Assembly: GCF_013426205.1 (NCBI RefSeq)
Contig: NC_089422.1
Span: 2,046,001-2,110,000 of the forward strand
Origin: Metarhizium brunneum
Taxonomy: Eukaryota; Ascomycota; Sordariomycetes; Hypocreales; Clavicipitaceae
Reading direction: 5' to 3'
Length of the DNA: 64,000 nucleotides
Positions 33,692 through 44,171 of the stretch are shown piece after piece. How positions within the stretch are numbered: position 1 is the stretch's first letter; each line of letters begins with the position of its first letter. The notes beneath the pieces are model-generated. The model was given only the letters and a program-made list of their open reading frames with translations. It was not told the origin of the DNA and did no database searches. Both the position numbers and the translations under genes were made by a program.

Positions 33692-34207
33692 ATTGTTCCA
33701 AATGCGTCTGGTAGGTTTGGTGGCTTGCAGCAAGGTCAATTTCAGGGCCTACTATCTGGACACACAAAGCCTAATTTAACACCGAGATCTTTCATACGGG
33801 GGGAATTGGGCACAATGTTCATTGGGCAACGTGTCAGTCCATCTCTTCTACCCCCAAATCTTCATGGCCCCCATCCATCACCAAGCCTCTCCGCACGACT
33901 CGGGAATTCGGCACGCTGCTTACAGGGGGAGGGTTCCAATTTTGGGAACGACCAAATAAGAGAACGACGTTGCGCACACGTGTAGGAGAACCAAATCGAG
34001 CTAACATCAAATCAGCGACCGATTCACGATATCAGTGCTGCAAGAAAGTTTGCAACGGGATTAGAAGTATATAACGCTGCTGCCGAACTGAGCAAGGCGG
34101 AGAGCAATTGCGGGAATAAACGGCCGCTTTACATAAAGATGCAGCATCGCCCATCAACGGTGCTCTGGTGACCAATCCTAATTCCGGTATTAGGAATCAC
34201 GCTCATT
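33692..34207. other. Intergenic region
   Basis: Promoter side of the phosphatase gene; an AGTATATAACG box lies at about 34064-34074. Nothing else seen. Confidence 0.5.
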
Positions 34208-35821
34208 ATGAAGTCCGGCTTTGTATTGGCTGCTTCCCTGCGGGGAGCGATTGCTCTGCTGAGCCCTCGTGGCCCTGATGCCGCTGGTCAGATTCGCCTC
34301 GCATATCACGGCGCAGATGGAATGACTGTTAGTTGGAACACTTTTGAGCATGTCAAAGCACCCTCGGTGAAATGGGGCTTGTCAAAGGGTAAACTCGAAC
34401 ACACGGCGTCGTCCAATGTTTCTTTGACGTATCCTACATCAACCACTTACAACAACCATGTTGTGATTAGTGGATTGAAGCCGGACACGACCTATTACTA
34501 TCTGCCGTCACCGTTGCCCCAAGGCAACCATCTCGAGCCGTACACCTTCAGGACTGCCCGCGCTGCAGGCGACTCCGATGCCTTTGCCGTCGCTGTTGTC
34601 GTCGATCTTGGGACAATGGGTCGCCTGGGACTCACCACGTCGGCGGGCAGCTCAGTTTCCCAGAACAACATCCTGAAGCCTGGCGAGAAGAACACGATTG
34701 ATTCCCTGGCCTCCACAAAGTCGAGTTACGACTTCATCTGGCACCCCGGTGACATTGCCTACGCCGACTACTGGCTGAAACTGGAGATCCAGGGCGTGCT
34801 GCCCAACACAACCATCCCGGACGGGCACACGGTATACGAAGCTATCCTCAACGACCTTTACGACGAAATGGCCGCTGTTACCGAGACAAAACCGTACATG
34901 GTCGGGCCCGGCAATCACGAAGCCAACTGCGACAACGGCGGCACCACTGACAAGGCCAAGAACATCACGTACGACTTTGGCATCTGTTCGCCCGGGCAAA
35001 CCAACTTTACCGGCTTCAAGAACCATTTCCGAATGCCCAGCGATGTATCCGGAGGCACGGGAAACTTCTGGTACAGCTGGGACAACGGCATGGTGCACTT
35101 TATCCAGCTCGACACCGAGACGGATCTCGGCCACGGCTTCACCGGCCCCGATGAGATTGGCGGCACCGAAAAGGAGGGCGCAAGCCCGGTCAACGCGACA
35201 ATGAACGCGCAGGCTACCTGGCTCGAGGCTGATCTCGCATCCGTCGACCGCAAGAAGACGCCCTGGGTGGTTGTCGCCGGCCACCGCCCATGGTACCTGA
35301 GCAAGAAGAACGTCACTGGCACAATCTGCTGGCCCTGCAAGGACGTGTTTGAGCCTCTGTTCATCCAGTACAACGTCGACTTGGTCCTCACGGGGCACGC
35401 GCACGTGTATGAGCGGCTTGCGCCCCTGGCTAATGGCGCTATTGACCCCAACGAGCTGAATAACCCCAAGGCTCCGTGGTACATTACCAACGGGGCGGGC
35501 GGTCATTACGATGGTCTCGATTCGTTTGATGAGCCGAGACAAAAGTACAGCCGATTTGGACTGGATACTGCCAATGCTACCTACGGATGGAGCCGATTGA
35601 CGTTTCATAACTGCTCGCACTTGACGCACGAGTTTATCGCTAGTAATAACAACTCTGCGCTGGATACGGCTACGTTATTCAAGGACCGTTCTTGTGGTTC
35701 CTGCCACGGAAATGGCAATGGCAATGGCAATGGGGATGGGGGTGCTCATCACAGTGGTGCTGCTGGTTCTGCGACCCGCGAGCCAACTCGACCGACAAAG
35801 GTTGCAAATGGGAACTCTTGA
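34208..35821 (+). CDS. Purple acid phosphatase, secreted
   Basis: Metallophosphatase releasing phosphate from organic esters outside the cell; 537 aa, single exon. The N-terminal fibronectin-like purple acid phosphatase domain occupies about 25-118. The five metal-ligand motifs are in order: VVDLG (D133), GDIAYADYW (D182), GPGNHE (N236-H237), VAGHRPWY (H359) and LTGHAHVYER (H397, H399). Many NxT/S sites are present. The N-terminus is hydrophobic but contains Arg12, so the signal peptide is less tidy than usual. The C-terminus is a Gly/Asn repeat (about 507-516) and a Ser/Thr-rich tail. Likely induced by phosphate starvation; no clear Pho4-type site was verified. Confidence 0.92.
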   Translation: MKSGFVLAASLRGAIALLSPRGPDAAGQIRLAYHGADGMTVSWNTFEHVKAPSVKWGLSKGKLEHTASSNVSLTYPTSTTYNNHVVISGLKPDTTYYYLPSPLPQGNHLEPYTFRTARAAGDSDAFAVAVVVDLGTMGRLGLTTSAGSSVSQNNILKPGEKNTIDSLASTKSSYDFIWHPGDIAYADYWLKLEIQGVLPNTTIPDGHTVYEAILNDLYDEMAAVTETKPYMVGPGNHEANCDNGGTTDKAKNITYDFGICSPGQTNFTGFKNHFRMPSDVSGGTGNFWYSWDNGMVHFIQLDTETDLGHGFTGPDEIGGTEKEGASPVNATMNAQATWLEADLASVDRKKTPWVVVAGHRPWYLSKKNVTGTICWPCKDVFEPLFIQYNVDLVLTGHAHVYERLAPLANGAIDPNELNNPKAPWYITNGAGGHYDGLDSFDEPRQKYSRFGLDTANATYGWSRLTFHNCSHLTHEFIASNNNSALDTATLFKDRSCGSCHGNGNGNGNGDGGAHHSGAAGSATREPTRPTKVANGNS

Positions 35822-36272
35822 CGGCAGGAGGGATTAGCAATACAGTCACCGTCGCATGCTCTGGGTATTACTGGGGTAGGTATAGTCAGCTCAGTTTGTT
35901 TCTACTTTCAAATTGTCACATTAGTAACTGGAACGCATACAGCCCTCCCCTGGTTGGCTACTTGTCACTGTAAGGCACATGTGTCCTGGCAGTTTCTTCC
36001 AGACACGGCCCCAGCGGATAGATGTAGATGCAAACACGACTGTCGATTAAGCAAGAACTTTTACGCACTATGTACCAATCAAATGTGCATGCAGGTACCC
36101 AGTCGGCCCCCCGGACAGAGGAAACACAAATCTCCAGAAGTCAAGATGATTTTCCTCTCATAAAGAGACGGCCCCTTCAAGGCCAAACAACCAAAAGAAA
36201 GAGACTCTGACACTCTAGACTTGACTCCTCAAGGCACAACCAGAAACTTGTGGTGCTCATACGCACAGTCAT
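35822..36272. other. Intergenic region between convergent genes
   Basis: No gene seen. Confidence 0.5.
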
Positions 36273-36872
36273 TTAGAATCCGGCCGCTTGGCAAATCTCC
36301 GTCGCCTGATCCATAAACTCATGGTAGCGCTCTGGATTCTCAGAGCGCTGCACCTCCTGGCACAGATTGCCGACATCCATGTACTTCCATTGAGGGACGT
36401 TTTTCATCTCCTTGAAGAACTGGTGCGCCGAGCAGGCAACGTCCATGCTGCATTTGATGTTGGTGTAGATGGAGGCCCGCTGCTGGAAGAGCCCGATGGA
36501 GTCGGCGTCCTGGCCGAGGCGGTCGAAGTCGTAGGCCAAGGAGGCGGGCACGGCGGTGTTTGCGTGCATGATGAGCGTCGACTAGACGGGCAGAGAGAGG
36601 TTCAATGTTAGTACGAGTCGGCGCGGAGACGGCTCGCCTGCCGCGGGACGACGGCTCACCTCGACGAGGGCGGTGGCGATGCCCGCCCGGCACCCCTGGG
36701 AGCCGAGGTGCTCCTTCTTGGCCTGGGCCATGATGCCCCGGGCGTACTTGGACTGGAGCCCCGACAGGTTGCTGAACATTCTGGGGGGGAGGTCGCTGGA
36801 GATGTCGGCGGGAAGCGCGGCGGCGGGGGCGGCGCCCATGGCGGCGACGACGAGAGCAGCGGAGAATTTCAT
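36273..36872 (-). CDS. Secreted lysozyme-like protein of bacterial type
   Basis: 173-aa secreted protein. Exons 36872-36660 and 36581-36273; the 78-nt intron has a perfect TACTAAC branch. Signal peptide MKFSAALVVAAMGAAPAAA. The mature part reads GCRAGIATALVE, then STLIMHANTAVP, DADSIGLFQQRASIY, CSMDVACSAHQFFKEM and CQEVQRSENPERYHEF. The pattern ALVES...DSxGLFQQR...VQRSxxPxxY matches the lysozyme-like fold seen in secreted actinobacterial peptidoglycan hydrolases, as I recall the family. E71 is the candidate catalytic acid; intron 1 falls right after it. Four cysteines in the mature chain probably form disulfides. Function may be antibacterial; that is inference. Confidence 0.75.
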
Positions 36873-37883
36873 GATGGAAGGTGCGGGGTATTGCAGATGA
36901 TGCTATTGTGTTTACGATTCCCAAGGTATGGCTTTTCACCGCGGTACGGCTGTTATGAGTTATGAACGGACATGAGCGTCCACGGGAACATGACAACGGG
37001 GTCTTCTTATGTGCTCGAATATGCTGAGGCATTTACCAGCATCCAAGTGGGTTTTGTTTTCGTCTTGTTGTATGGCCATGGCCGTTCTAGAACGGGAATA
37101 TCGAGTTCGTCGCGTCATGTAGTTGGTGCCGTGCGCTGGCTGGTAAGAATAGAGTTGCTGCGGGCCGATCCAGGATGGAGGCGTGAGGTCAACTGGTGTG
37201 TATTGGTCCGATCCGTCAAGCCATCCGCTCCTATGTCACGGAGACTATGATATCTCCAGCTGAGGCGTGCAACTAATACAAAACAAGAAACTCAGCGGGT
37301 TCTTATCGTCGTGGACAGCCTGGGGGCACTCTTCATGCGCAATGGCTAGTTGACTTGAAGAGACAACACTCGGCCGAGCTGAAGACTGAGCATGTTCAGC
37401 TCGGCGCGGTCGATTTCGAACTTGTCAGAATCGGCAGCGCCACCGATTGGTGAGATCCAGATGGGGCATCTAATCGGAGGGGTCGATGGTCGATGTTACC
37501 CGAAAAGATGGCGCTGAGTCGAGACTTGTTCCTTCTTTCGCAGATGGCTTTTGGTGGGTGGGTGGTGGTATATGCTGCTTGTCTATGCTCTGAACAATGT
37601 TTCATAGTCTTGCTAATAGACTTGCGCAATCTTGTTGCCAGATGAGCGACGCAGGTCGGTTTACCGGCAATTTGTTACTTCTTGTGAGGATGGACTGCGT
37701 TCTTCCAGGTACTTATAGCCAGAACCAGTCGCATAATTGGACATGTAATTGTGAGTATTAGCCAATGCCACCCTTTCGAGTTTTCTAATCAGATGACTTC
37801 TCAGCTCCCGCTATGAATTCGCAAGTCGAAATGACGGACAGCATGGCCAGCTCAGGGCATTAAACACTCGGATATTAAGAAAG
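36873..37883. other. Gene-free stretch
   Basis: Between the lysozyme-like gene promoter and the 3' end of the ferric reductase; only short open frames without features. Confidence 0.5.
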
Positions 37884-39821
37884 CTACCATTCTAATCTGT
37901 CGTCGCAAACCAACTCGACATCAAACCTGTCGTCCCGCCTCCATACCTTCCCGGGAACATTCAAGCCGGCAACTATGCTTCTCAGATCTGTAATGATGCC
38001 TCCGGGCCCGCTCGCAAAGACGACTGTCCTACCTGCGACGGTGCCCTCCACAAACGCACCAACCATCCTGCTCAGATCCGGATGTCGACTCTCATCATCC
38101 GCCCCGTCGCCGATTTTGTCCACAGAAATCCCCGGCGGACAAGTTGTTTTCTCGTCGCACGGGCAAATGTCGTCTGATGAGGACGAGACAATGTCCGCAT
38201 CTTTTGGTTGGTGGCTCTCTTTGCCGCTGCCAGCAGCGTCTCTTGTGGCAAAGAGCGAGATTGTGAGGTTCAACTCCTTCTGGGCGTTGCGCAAAACAGC
38301 CATTTCGTCCTTGACCCAATCTGCGTTGCGGGAGTGTCGCATCGCCCAGATGAGCTCGATTCTACGATCCGATGGCGATCTGGTACGCGCTAGATGCAGC
38401 AGGACGGGGAGGACAAAGGCGATGCCTGTGCCGCCAGCGACGCAGATGATGTTTGTATCTCGGTCAATCTTCTCGAGGAGGTCTTCCCCGTAGCCGCCCG
38501 TGAGAAGCACAGGGGTGGCAACGGTCTCGTGCTGGCTGGTGGCGAGCTTCTTTGCGGCCAGCTCGGCCAGTTTCTTGGTTTCGCCGGATTTTGCTCTCAG
38601 AATGTACGAGTGCTTCACCAGGCCCTTCTCTACGACGGGTGCATTCAGAGGCGTAAACGGGTGAGACTGCCAGATGCTTGACTCGGTAAAGCACAGATAG
38701 TAGTGCTGGCCAATCTTCCACGCATCCTGCTCGTTCTCCAGGTCCAGCCTTATAATCTCACCGTGTTCCGGGTCGGGAAATCGCGTAATCAACGCTTGGG
38801 CTGGCTTGAATCCCGCGTACGCCGATGAAGTAGGGTGGTAGTGCAACAGGCCGGTCCTCACGAATCTCGCGCCTCGGTCAACACCCCATAGAATAAAGGC
38901 CGGGACCAGGAAGCACTCCAGCTTGTTCCAGTGTGCCCAGCATGCGCCAATGTATACCATGGCCAAGACGTAGTGCGCCTTGCGGAAGAATTCATATCCC
39001 GTGGCTCGGATCCCCCACGGCGTGCAGAGGATGAACATGATGAGAAGCAGAATCATGGCCACGATGCCCCAGATGATGTATGGCTGCACGATCCACTCCA
39101 GACTCACTTTGGGCTGGGGCTGGTACAGATTCAACTGGATGATGAGCCATCCAATAGTGTGAAGAAGAGACTGGATGACAATGATGTAGCCTAGCCACCT
39201 GTGTAGAAAGTTGAAACTCTGGTACGGCACGCCCGTCAGGACGGAGAGCAGCGATTCTCTGCTGCTGAGCAGGATGGACAGCGGCGTGAGTGCGTAGGCG
39301 ATTACTCCCACTCGATCGGACCAAGGGCCCAAACTCGTTCGCGTGTTGTACACCCCGGGCATGTTCTTGACGGGCGTGACCCATGTGTTGTACGTGATGC
39401 CCAGGAAGCTCCATATGAAGAGGTATCCGGACAGGAGAGCCAACACGACCACCTGGAAGCGCGTGGTGCGACCAAACAGAAAGTGATTTGCGTCGCGTAG
39501 CAAGAATCGCCTCGAGGCCACGGCCGTCGTTTTCCGTAATTTGCTCAAGGCGCCCTGGTCCGATTTTGAAGTTTGCAGCGTCCCTTGAACGGCCGGTCGG
39601 CTGGCTCTCCTCAGCAACACCCAGAGGAAGATGACGCCAAATATCGTCGCCCACAGGATCCCCATGTACAACATGCCCAGATCATGGGCAAGGTACACGA
39701 CGTCCAGATAGGCGCACGACCCGGCATCATTCTTGCAAGGGACTACGCGATCGGGATACCCCCAATGGGCCTGGGTGTCACTGGCATCGGAGTGATTCTG
39801 AATATGTCGCGGTTCCAGCAT
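37884..39821 (-). CDS. Ferric/cupric reductase transmembrane component
   Basis: Plasma-membrane flavocytochrome b of the FRE family, 645 aa, single exon. It passes electrons from cytosolic NADPH through FAD and two hemes to reduce Fe(III) or Cu(II) outside. About seven membrane spans are visible between 45 and 315. Heme ligand pairs: H207/H221 and H283/H297. FAD site HPFT (387-390); NADPH site GGTGIAFVLP (463-472) and the C-terminal ASGPGG. An Asp/Ser/Cys-rich insertion near 555-580 lies in the NADPH domain. The neighbouring divergent copper transporter fits a metal-uptake role. ATG 39821 is the first in frame. Confidence 0.93.
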   Translation of the reverse strand: MLEPRHIQNHSDASDTQAHWGYPDRVVPCKNDAGSCAYLDVVYLAHDLGMLYMGILWATIFGVIFLWVLLRRASRPAVQGTLQTSKSDQGALSKLRKTTAVASRRFLLRDANHFLFGRTTRFQVVVLALLSGYLFIWSFLGITYNTWVTPVKNMPGVYNTRTSLGPWSDRVGVIAYALTPLSILLSSRESLLSVLTGVPYQSFNFLHRWLGYIIVIQSLLHTIGWLIIQLNLYQPQPKVSLEWIVQPYIIWGIVAMILLLIMFILCTPWGIRATGYEFFRKAHYVLAMVYIGACWAHWNKLECFLVPAFILWGVDRGARFVRTGLLHYHPTSSAYAGFKPAQALITRFPDPEHGEIIRLDLENEQDAWKIGQHYYLCFTESSIWQSHPFTPLNAPVVEKGLVKHSYILRAKSGETKKLAELAAKKLATSQHETVATPVLLTGGYGEDLLEKIDRDTNIICVAGGTGIAFVLPVLLHLARTRSPSDRRIELIWAMRHSRNADWVKDEMAVLRNAQKELNLTISLFATRDAAGSGKESHQPKDADIVSSSSDDICPCDEKTTCPPGISVDKIGDGADDESRHPDLSRMVGAFVEGTVAGRTVVFASGPGGIITDLRSIVAGLNVPGKVWRRDDRFDVELVCDDRLEW

Positions 39822-40578
39822 GGCGTGCAGATTGATAACCGGGCGTGACGTCTGGTAGCACAGGGGAGGGTTGTAATCGACGAGAGAACAAGAAAGAGAA
39901 GTGAAATGGAAGCCCGAGCAGAGACACAGTTATACTCTTTCCGAAATAAGCTTGAACCTAGCCGGGCCCGGACAGGGATATCTCCCGCCTCTTTGGGTCT
40001 CCCCTCCCCCTTGAAGAAATTGCATCAAACTCACTCATACAGGGTCCAATCGAGAGCGACGAAAAGGTAATTGATTCCCAAGGCCGACGACCGAGCAACG
40101 GGTTCGTTAAAGATCATCAAGGTTGTCGTGCATTCGTGGTTGAGCAGGAATGAGCAAGTTTTGCGGAGCTGCGCCGTGAGGATCGTCAAGACTAGAGCGA
40201 ATCAGTTCCATCTTGGATTCAAGGACCGGTGCGTTTTAGCGTCGATATCGAATCTTGCCGGGGCCGTGAGTGCATTGACGACGGACTTGGCAGGTTGGCT
40301 ATACCGTGTCCGGAATGACAAACAAGCGCAGCGCGGGTTTCATTCTGCTCGTCTAGGTGGTTGAGAATATTCGTCGTCATCCGACAAGGCTGGGCCTGGC
40401 CGACTCGCCTCCGCCCTTTAATTAACCGACGACGGCTCCTTCGACCAAGACATTTGCGGCACCGTCTCTGCCGAGAATTTTTGGATTCTGAAAAATCGAC
40501 CACAGGTTCAGATTGTGCGTGCACAACTCGTCGTCGACTCAATCCAGCATCAGCATCAGCATCAGCATCACCACCACC
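39822..40578. promoter_or_regulatory. Divergent promoter region, ferric reductase / copper transporter
   Basis: 757 bp between divergent metal-uptake genes. A GAGTATAA box (about 39930, minus strand) faces the reductase. No perfect iron GATA-factor or Mac1-type site was identified by eye. Confidence 0.5.
40545..40570 (+). repeat. Hexanucleotide CAGCAT microsatellite in 5' leader
   Basis: Four CAGCAT units plus a partial one, followed by CACC repeats that run into the start codon of the copper transporter at 40579. Confidence 0.85.
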
Positions 40579-41167
40579 ATGGACCACGGCAGCCATGGCG
40601 GCGGCGACGATGGCTCGTCGTGCAAAATATCGGTACCAATAGCCTCACCAAGCCCTCGCCAGGTCGTCTCGTCAAGCTAACAAGCCGAACCAGATGCTCT
40701 GGAACTGGTACACCATAGACGCCTGCTTCCTCACGCCCAACTGGCACATCACGACGCAGGGCATGTTCGCGGCCACGTGCATCGGCGTCATCCTGCTCGT
40801 CATGCTCGTCGAGTTCTTCCGCCGCCTCGGCAAAGAATACGACGCCTTCCTCATGCGCCAGTTCCAGCGCGAATCGGCTCGCCGATACGTCGACGGCACC
40901 AGTTTCGGGCCGCACGTCATTACGTTCCGCGCGACGGTCCTCCAGCAACTGACGAGGTCGGTCCTGCACGCCTTGACCTTTGGCAGCGCCTACATCGTCA
41001 TGCTGCTCGCCATGTACTTCAACGGCTATGTGATTATCTGCATCTTTATCGGCGCGGGGCTGGGCAAGTTTGTGTGTGACTGGTTGGAGGTGAAGATGGA
41101 TGTGGACGGCGGAAAGGAGGACAAGCAGATTCGCGGCATAGAGGAGCCGAGCGTCTGCTGCGGATGA
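40579..41167 (+). CDS. CTR-family copper transporter
   Basis: Trimeric Cu(I) channel of the plasma or vacuolar membrane, 175 aa. Exons 40579-40632 and 40694-41167; the intron is 61 nt (GTACCA, GCTAACA branch, CCAG), phase 0. The N-terminus is His-rich (MDHGSHGGG) with C15 and has no Met clusters, more like CTR2/low-affinity types. TM1 is MFAATCIGVILLVMLVEFF; TM2 carries the selectivity motif M121-x3-M125; TM3 carries G138-x3-G142. The C-terminus ends in Cys-Cys-Gly, a typical copper hand-off site. It is divergent from the ferric reductase, which may supply Cu(I). Confidence 0.92.
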
Positions 41168-41383
41168 AGGGAATATTGGTGGTTAGTAGCTACTGCATAG
41201 TAATAGCAATTGATGGCGATTTTCGCTCAACGTTAATGCGAGTGTGTCACATCGAGAGAGGTGAATTGTGTTGCCATGTTTTTGCACCAGGCTTGCGATG
41301 GCAAGTGATGATGTGGGGACCATCAAATAAACATTGGATGCAGGCAAGCCATATATACAAGAATAACTTGTTTCGGAATATCT
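41168..41383. other. Intergenic region
   Basis: Short spacer; an ATATATAC element at 41351-41358 lies about 30 bp before the tRNA gene. Confidence 0.5.
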
Positions 41384-41481
41384 GCGGCCATAGATTAGCT
41401 GGGAGATCGTCAGACTGAAGCCTTACTTCAATCCTACGGATGCCTATCTGAAGGTCGTGTGTTCGAGTCACACTGGCCGCA
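41384..41481 (+). tRNA. tRNA-Phe (GAA) with 25-nt intron
   Basis: Acceptor stem GCGGCCA (41384-41390) pairs with TGGCCGC (41474-41480), followed by discriminator A. The D arm is GATT/GATC with an AGCTGGGA loop. Anticodon stem TCAGA/TCTGA encloses loop CTGAAGA, anticodon GAA at 41417-41419. The intron, 41421-41445, starts one base after the anticodon, the canonical position. T arm is GTGTG-TTCGAGT-CACAC. The all-GC-rich acceptor stem differs from the common GCGGA(T/U)T form, but all stems pair. Confidence 0.88.
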
Positions 41482-41490
41482 TTTTTTTTT
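41482..41490 (+). terminator. RNA polymerase III terminator
   Basis: Run of nine T directly after the tRNA discriminator base; a second T run follows at about 41494. Confidence 0.85.
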
Positions 41491-42024
41491 AGCTTTTTTG
41501 TTCCAAAGTCCCGGGATATTCCGCGTGTTGGTGTAATAAGTAAGCTCTTTTACCTCTGGTAAATTTTGAAACACCTCGCTCTTCTTTTTGGGGAAGGAAT
41601 ATTAAAAAGACCTTTTGACATCAAGTATTAAATCGTCAGAGAATGAGACTTGTAAGCCCCGGCCGGATGGATAGATTGAAGAGGCCTGGGAGAGAGATGC
41701 AGCCGTGCGAGGTGTGGTCAATGAGCTAGCTTCTGACGGGCATTTTGTTGAATCGGTTGGCGATGAGATATATCTAGCAAATCCTTGTTCACATATAGTT
41801 GCAGTGAGACATTAAGAAACGAGACAGAACGTACTTGTTTGGCTCCAAGGAGGGATATAGAATGTCCCTTATGGCCCCCTTACCCGGACGGCCGGCTTCA
41901 AGCAGCTACTACACATCGCCTAGGACCCAAACCTAGCAAATCCAGATCATCTGCTCGCACATTGCATATCTCAGCTGAGACGTGGCGTGTGTCGGAGTAA
42001 TGTTCAAACAGGTCGGGCCGCAGC
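41491..42024. other. Gene-free stretch
   Basis: No gene seen between the tRNA gene and the first LTR of the inverted pair. Confidence 0.5.
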
Positions 42025-42267
42025 TGTTACACGGAAAGGGCCCAACAACAAAGAAGCCCAACAAAGGAGCCTCACCGAGAAAGGAGCTCTTGGTTACACA
42101 GACTGAACACATGATCAGGCAGAGGCCCTAGTCACAGACGTTCCCTGTATATATAGCAGTCACTTATCCATCTCTCCCTCTTCAAAAACCAAGGACCTTT
42201 GGCACCCTTAAGATTGTCCTTGAAAACGAGGTCTTTGCTCCAAGCCTTCTATTGAACCCTTGTCAAA
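42025..42267 (+). mobile_element. Solo LTR, copy 3 (left arm of inverted pair)
   Basis: Starts TGTTACACGGAAAGGGCCC, contains TGTATATATAG (about 42147-42157) and AACCAAGGACCTTTGG-like sequence, and ends CCCTTGTCAAA, close to the TGTCACA of other copies. No matching 5-bp duplication on its two sides. Confidence 0.82.
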
Positions 42268-42585
42268 CCCGTTCCTGTTGCGGAATTCATCGCGTTTCCA
42301 TACACGATTAAACAGAGGCGGGGTGATGCCACGACGCGTACGACTCTGTTGTTGCCGCCAACAAGGCCTTCGGACGTGTACTCTCTCACAAATGGGTCAG
42401 CATCAGTCACTCCCAAGGCTGCGGAAAAGTCTGGAATCTGGCTGAGAGCGAGCACGTTCAGCATCATGCTGTGGGACACTTGGGCACTGTGGCAATTTCT
42501 CCGGCCACCCGCATCCTGGATATGTTCTCAAGAAACTCAACGACTATCCTGTCCCGGGTCTCGTCACCGTCCTGCCAGAGGCTAT
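42268..42585 (-). pseudogene. Unknown gene fragment between inverted LTRs
   Basis: The minus strand reads protein-like sequence in two frames: RDRIVVEFLENISRMRVAGE near 42510-42560, then, after a frameshift near 42475, IPDFSAALGVTDADPFVRE and GLVGGNNRVVRVVASPRLC to about 42300. Neither LTR retrotransposon domains nor a family I know is visible. It may be a host gene piece caught between two LTRs. Confidence 0.4.
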
Positions 42586-42829
42586 TGTGATAAGGGCTCA
42601 ATAGGAGGCTTGGAGCGAAAGACTCGATTTCAAAGATAATCTCGAAGGATATTGAAGGTCCTTGGTTTTCCAAGAGGAAGAGAGAGATCAATTACTACTG
42701 TGTATATGTAAAGGGAACATTTAGTTTGAGGGCTTCTGCCCGGTTATGTGCTTACCCTGTGTAACCAAAGGGTCATTTCTCGGTGAGGCCTTTTGTTGGG
42801 CTTCGTTGTTGGGCCTTTTCCGTGTAATA
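42586..42829 (-). mobile_element. Solo LTR, copy 4 (right arm of inverted pair)
   Basis: Reverse orientation: 5' end at 42829 (TATTACACGG, a mutated TGTTACACGG), 3' end at 42586 (TATCACA). It shares the GGCCCAAC, GGTTACACAG, AACCAAGGACCTT and CTCCAAGCCTCCTATTGAGC blocks with the other copies. Confidence 0.8.
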
Positions 42830-42965
42830 TGTGGACAGTATTGATAGCGAAGGCGACCAATCTAGCTGGAAATACACGGCCTTCTTCCCTCCTTCTGAAG
42901 GAGTACACCTCGGTCCATGATGTCTTTAATCTTCAATTGCAAGCAGCCTTGAAAATGATATGACA

Positions 42966-44171
42966 TTATCCTACAGATCCTTTTTCAGTGAGTAGCCCCT
43001 TGTACCACTGTCGCATAGCCAGCATGCATCTCCCCGTCGTCCTATTCTGGCCTTCGAGGAGAATAAAGTCATGTGCCATCCGTTCCTGAAGGTCCAGCCT
43101 TAGTTCGAAACTAGGGTTTGCCCGCCGAACCTCTGATGCATATCGTATCACTTGGTCCCGCAGAACCTCCTCGTTTCCCGCCGTGAGGTACACCGTCTTC
43201 ACAACCAGCGGCATCCGACGCATATACGCCAAGTCTCGGTCAATTGGAAACGCAGCCATTTGCGACTTGGCGGGACAATCAGTAACAGCACTAAGACCCA
43301 AGTAGTACATGTTTGATTTTGCCACAGTCTCAGCAGAAATCATGTCGATCCAGCCGTTTTGTACAAACGACTCATCAGTCGTCTTGTTACTCAGTCGCGG
43401 AGACACCAAGAACATTCCGGCCAGCGGTTCATCAAGCACAATGGTCGGGATAAGAGGAACCGCTTCGCACAGATGGCTTATCAGCTGAGCTGCAAGATTC
43501 CCACCTGCAGAGTCCCCCCCAACGATAATGTCCCTAGGACAAATACCGTGATCGAGGAGACGAGCGAGTGCTGCGACGGCCTGACGCAGCTGCACGGGAT
43601 ACAGCGCTTCCGGACAAAGGGTATACTCGAGCACCGCAACGGCTGTCTCAACACCATTCTCTATCCCGACGCTGACATATGTGCGCCAGCACCACTCAAG
43701 ATGTCCTGGCAGCAACGGCACTACGTATCCTCCTCCGTGGAAGAAGAGCACAACCTTTTTGGCTTTCCGGCAGTCTCCAACCCAAAGAATAGACGACCTC
43801 TCGTCCGTGAGGGGGTCAATTTCGATCTTTAGTCGCGCTTGGACAGATGCGTCCCTGCGAGATTTTGACAACTTTTGCCGAACCCAGGTGGTGTAGGTCT
43901 GTCTTGTAGTCGGTGACAGGTATTGGATCTGGCGGCCTGTAAACGTCCGCAAGACGACTTTGAGACAGGCACAGCGAATAAAGGGCCACAGTGGAAGACC
44001 CCTATGCAGCGAAATGGAAACGGCGCACAAGATGTATATTAATAGAGTCCATGGTGCTGCCTGACGTTAGACGTGATGCTGTGCTTGGCCGCGAGAGGGG
44101 GCCACTTTACTCAAGAAGATGAGGCGGATGAGCAACAGAACCTTTTCGGCGGTGGTAAACGGCGGATTCAT
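42966..44171 (-). CDS. HSL-type alpha/beta hydrolase (esterase/lipase), membrane-anchored
   Basis: Hormone-sensitive-lipase family carboxylic ester hydrolase, 383 aa; the substrate is unknown. Exons 44171-44111 and 44056-42966; the 54-nt intron has a GTCTAAC branch. The first exon and start of the second encode a hydrophobic segment (about 10-36, LLLIRLIFLTPWTLLIYILC), a likely membrane anchor. Oxyanion motif HGGGY starts at H127; nucleophile S203 in GGDSAGGN; acid in EEVLRDQ; His H349 in MAHDFILLEG. The N-terminal ATG at 44171 is needed to supply the anchor; starting in exon 2 would remove it. A role in detoxification or secondary metabolism is common for the family but not shown here. Confidence 0.9.

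Noticed and set aside
34652..35629. 325-codon minus-strand open frame
   Set aside because: Shadow of the purple acid phosphatase, whose five metal motifs are on the plus strand.
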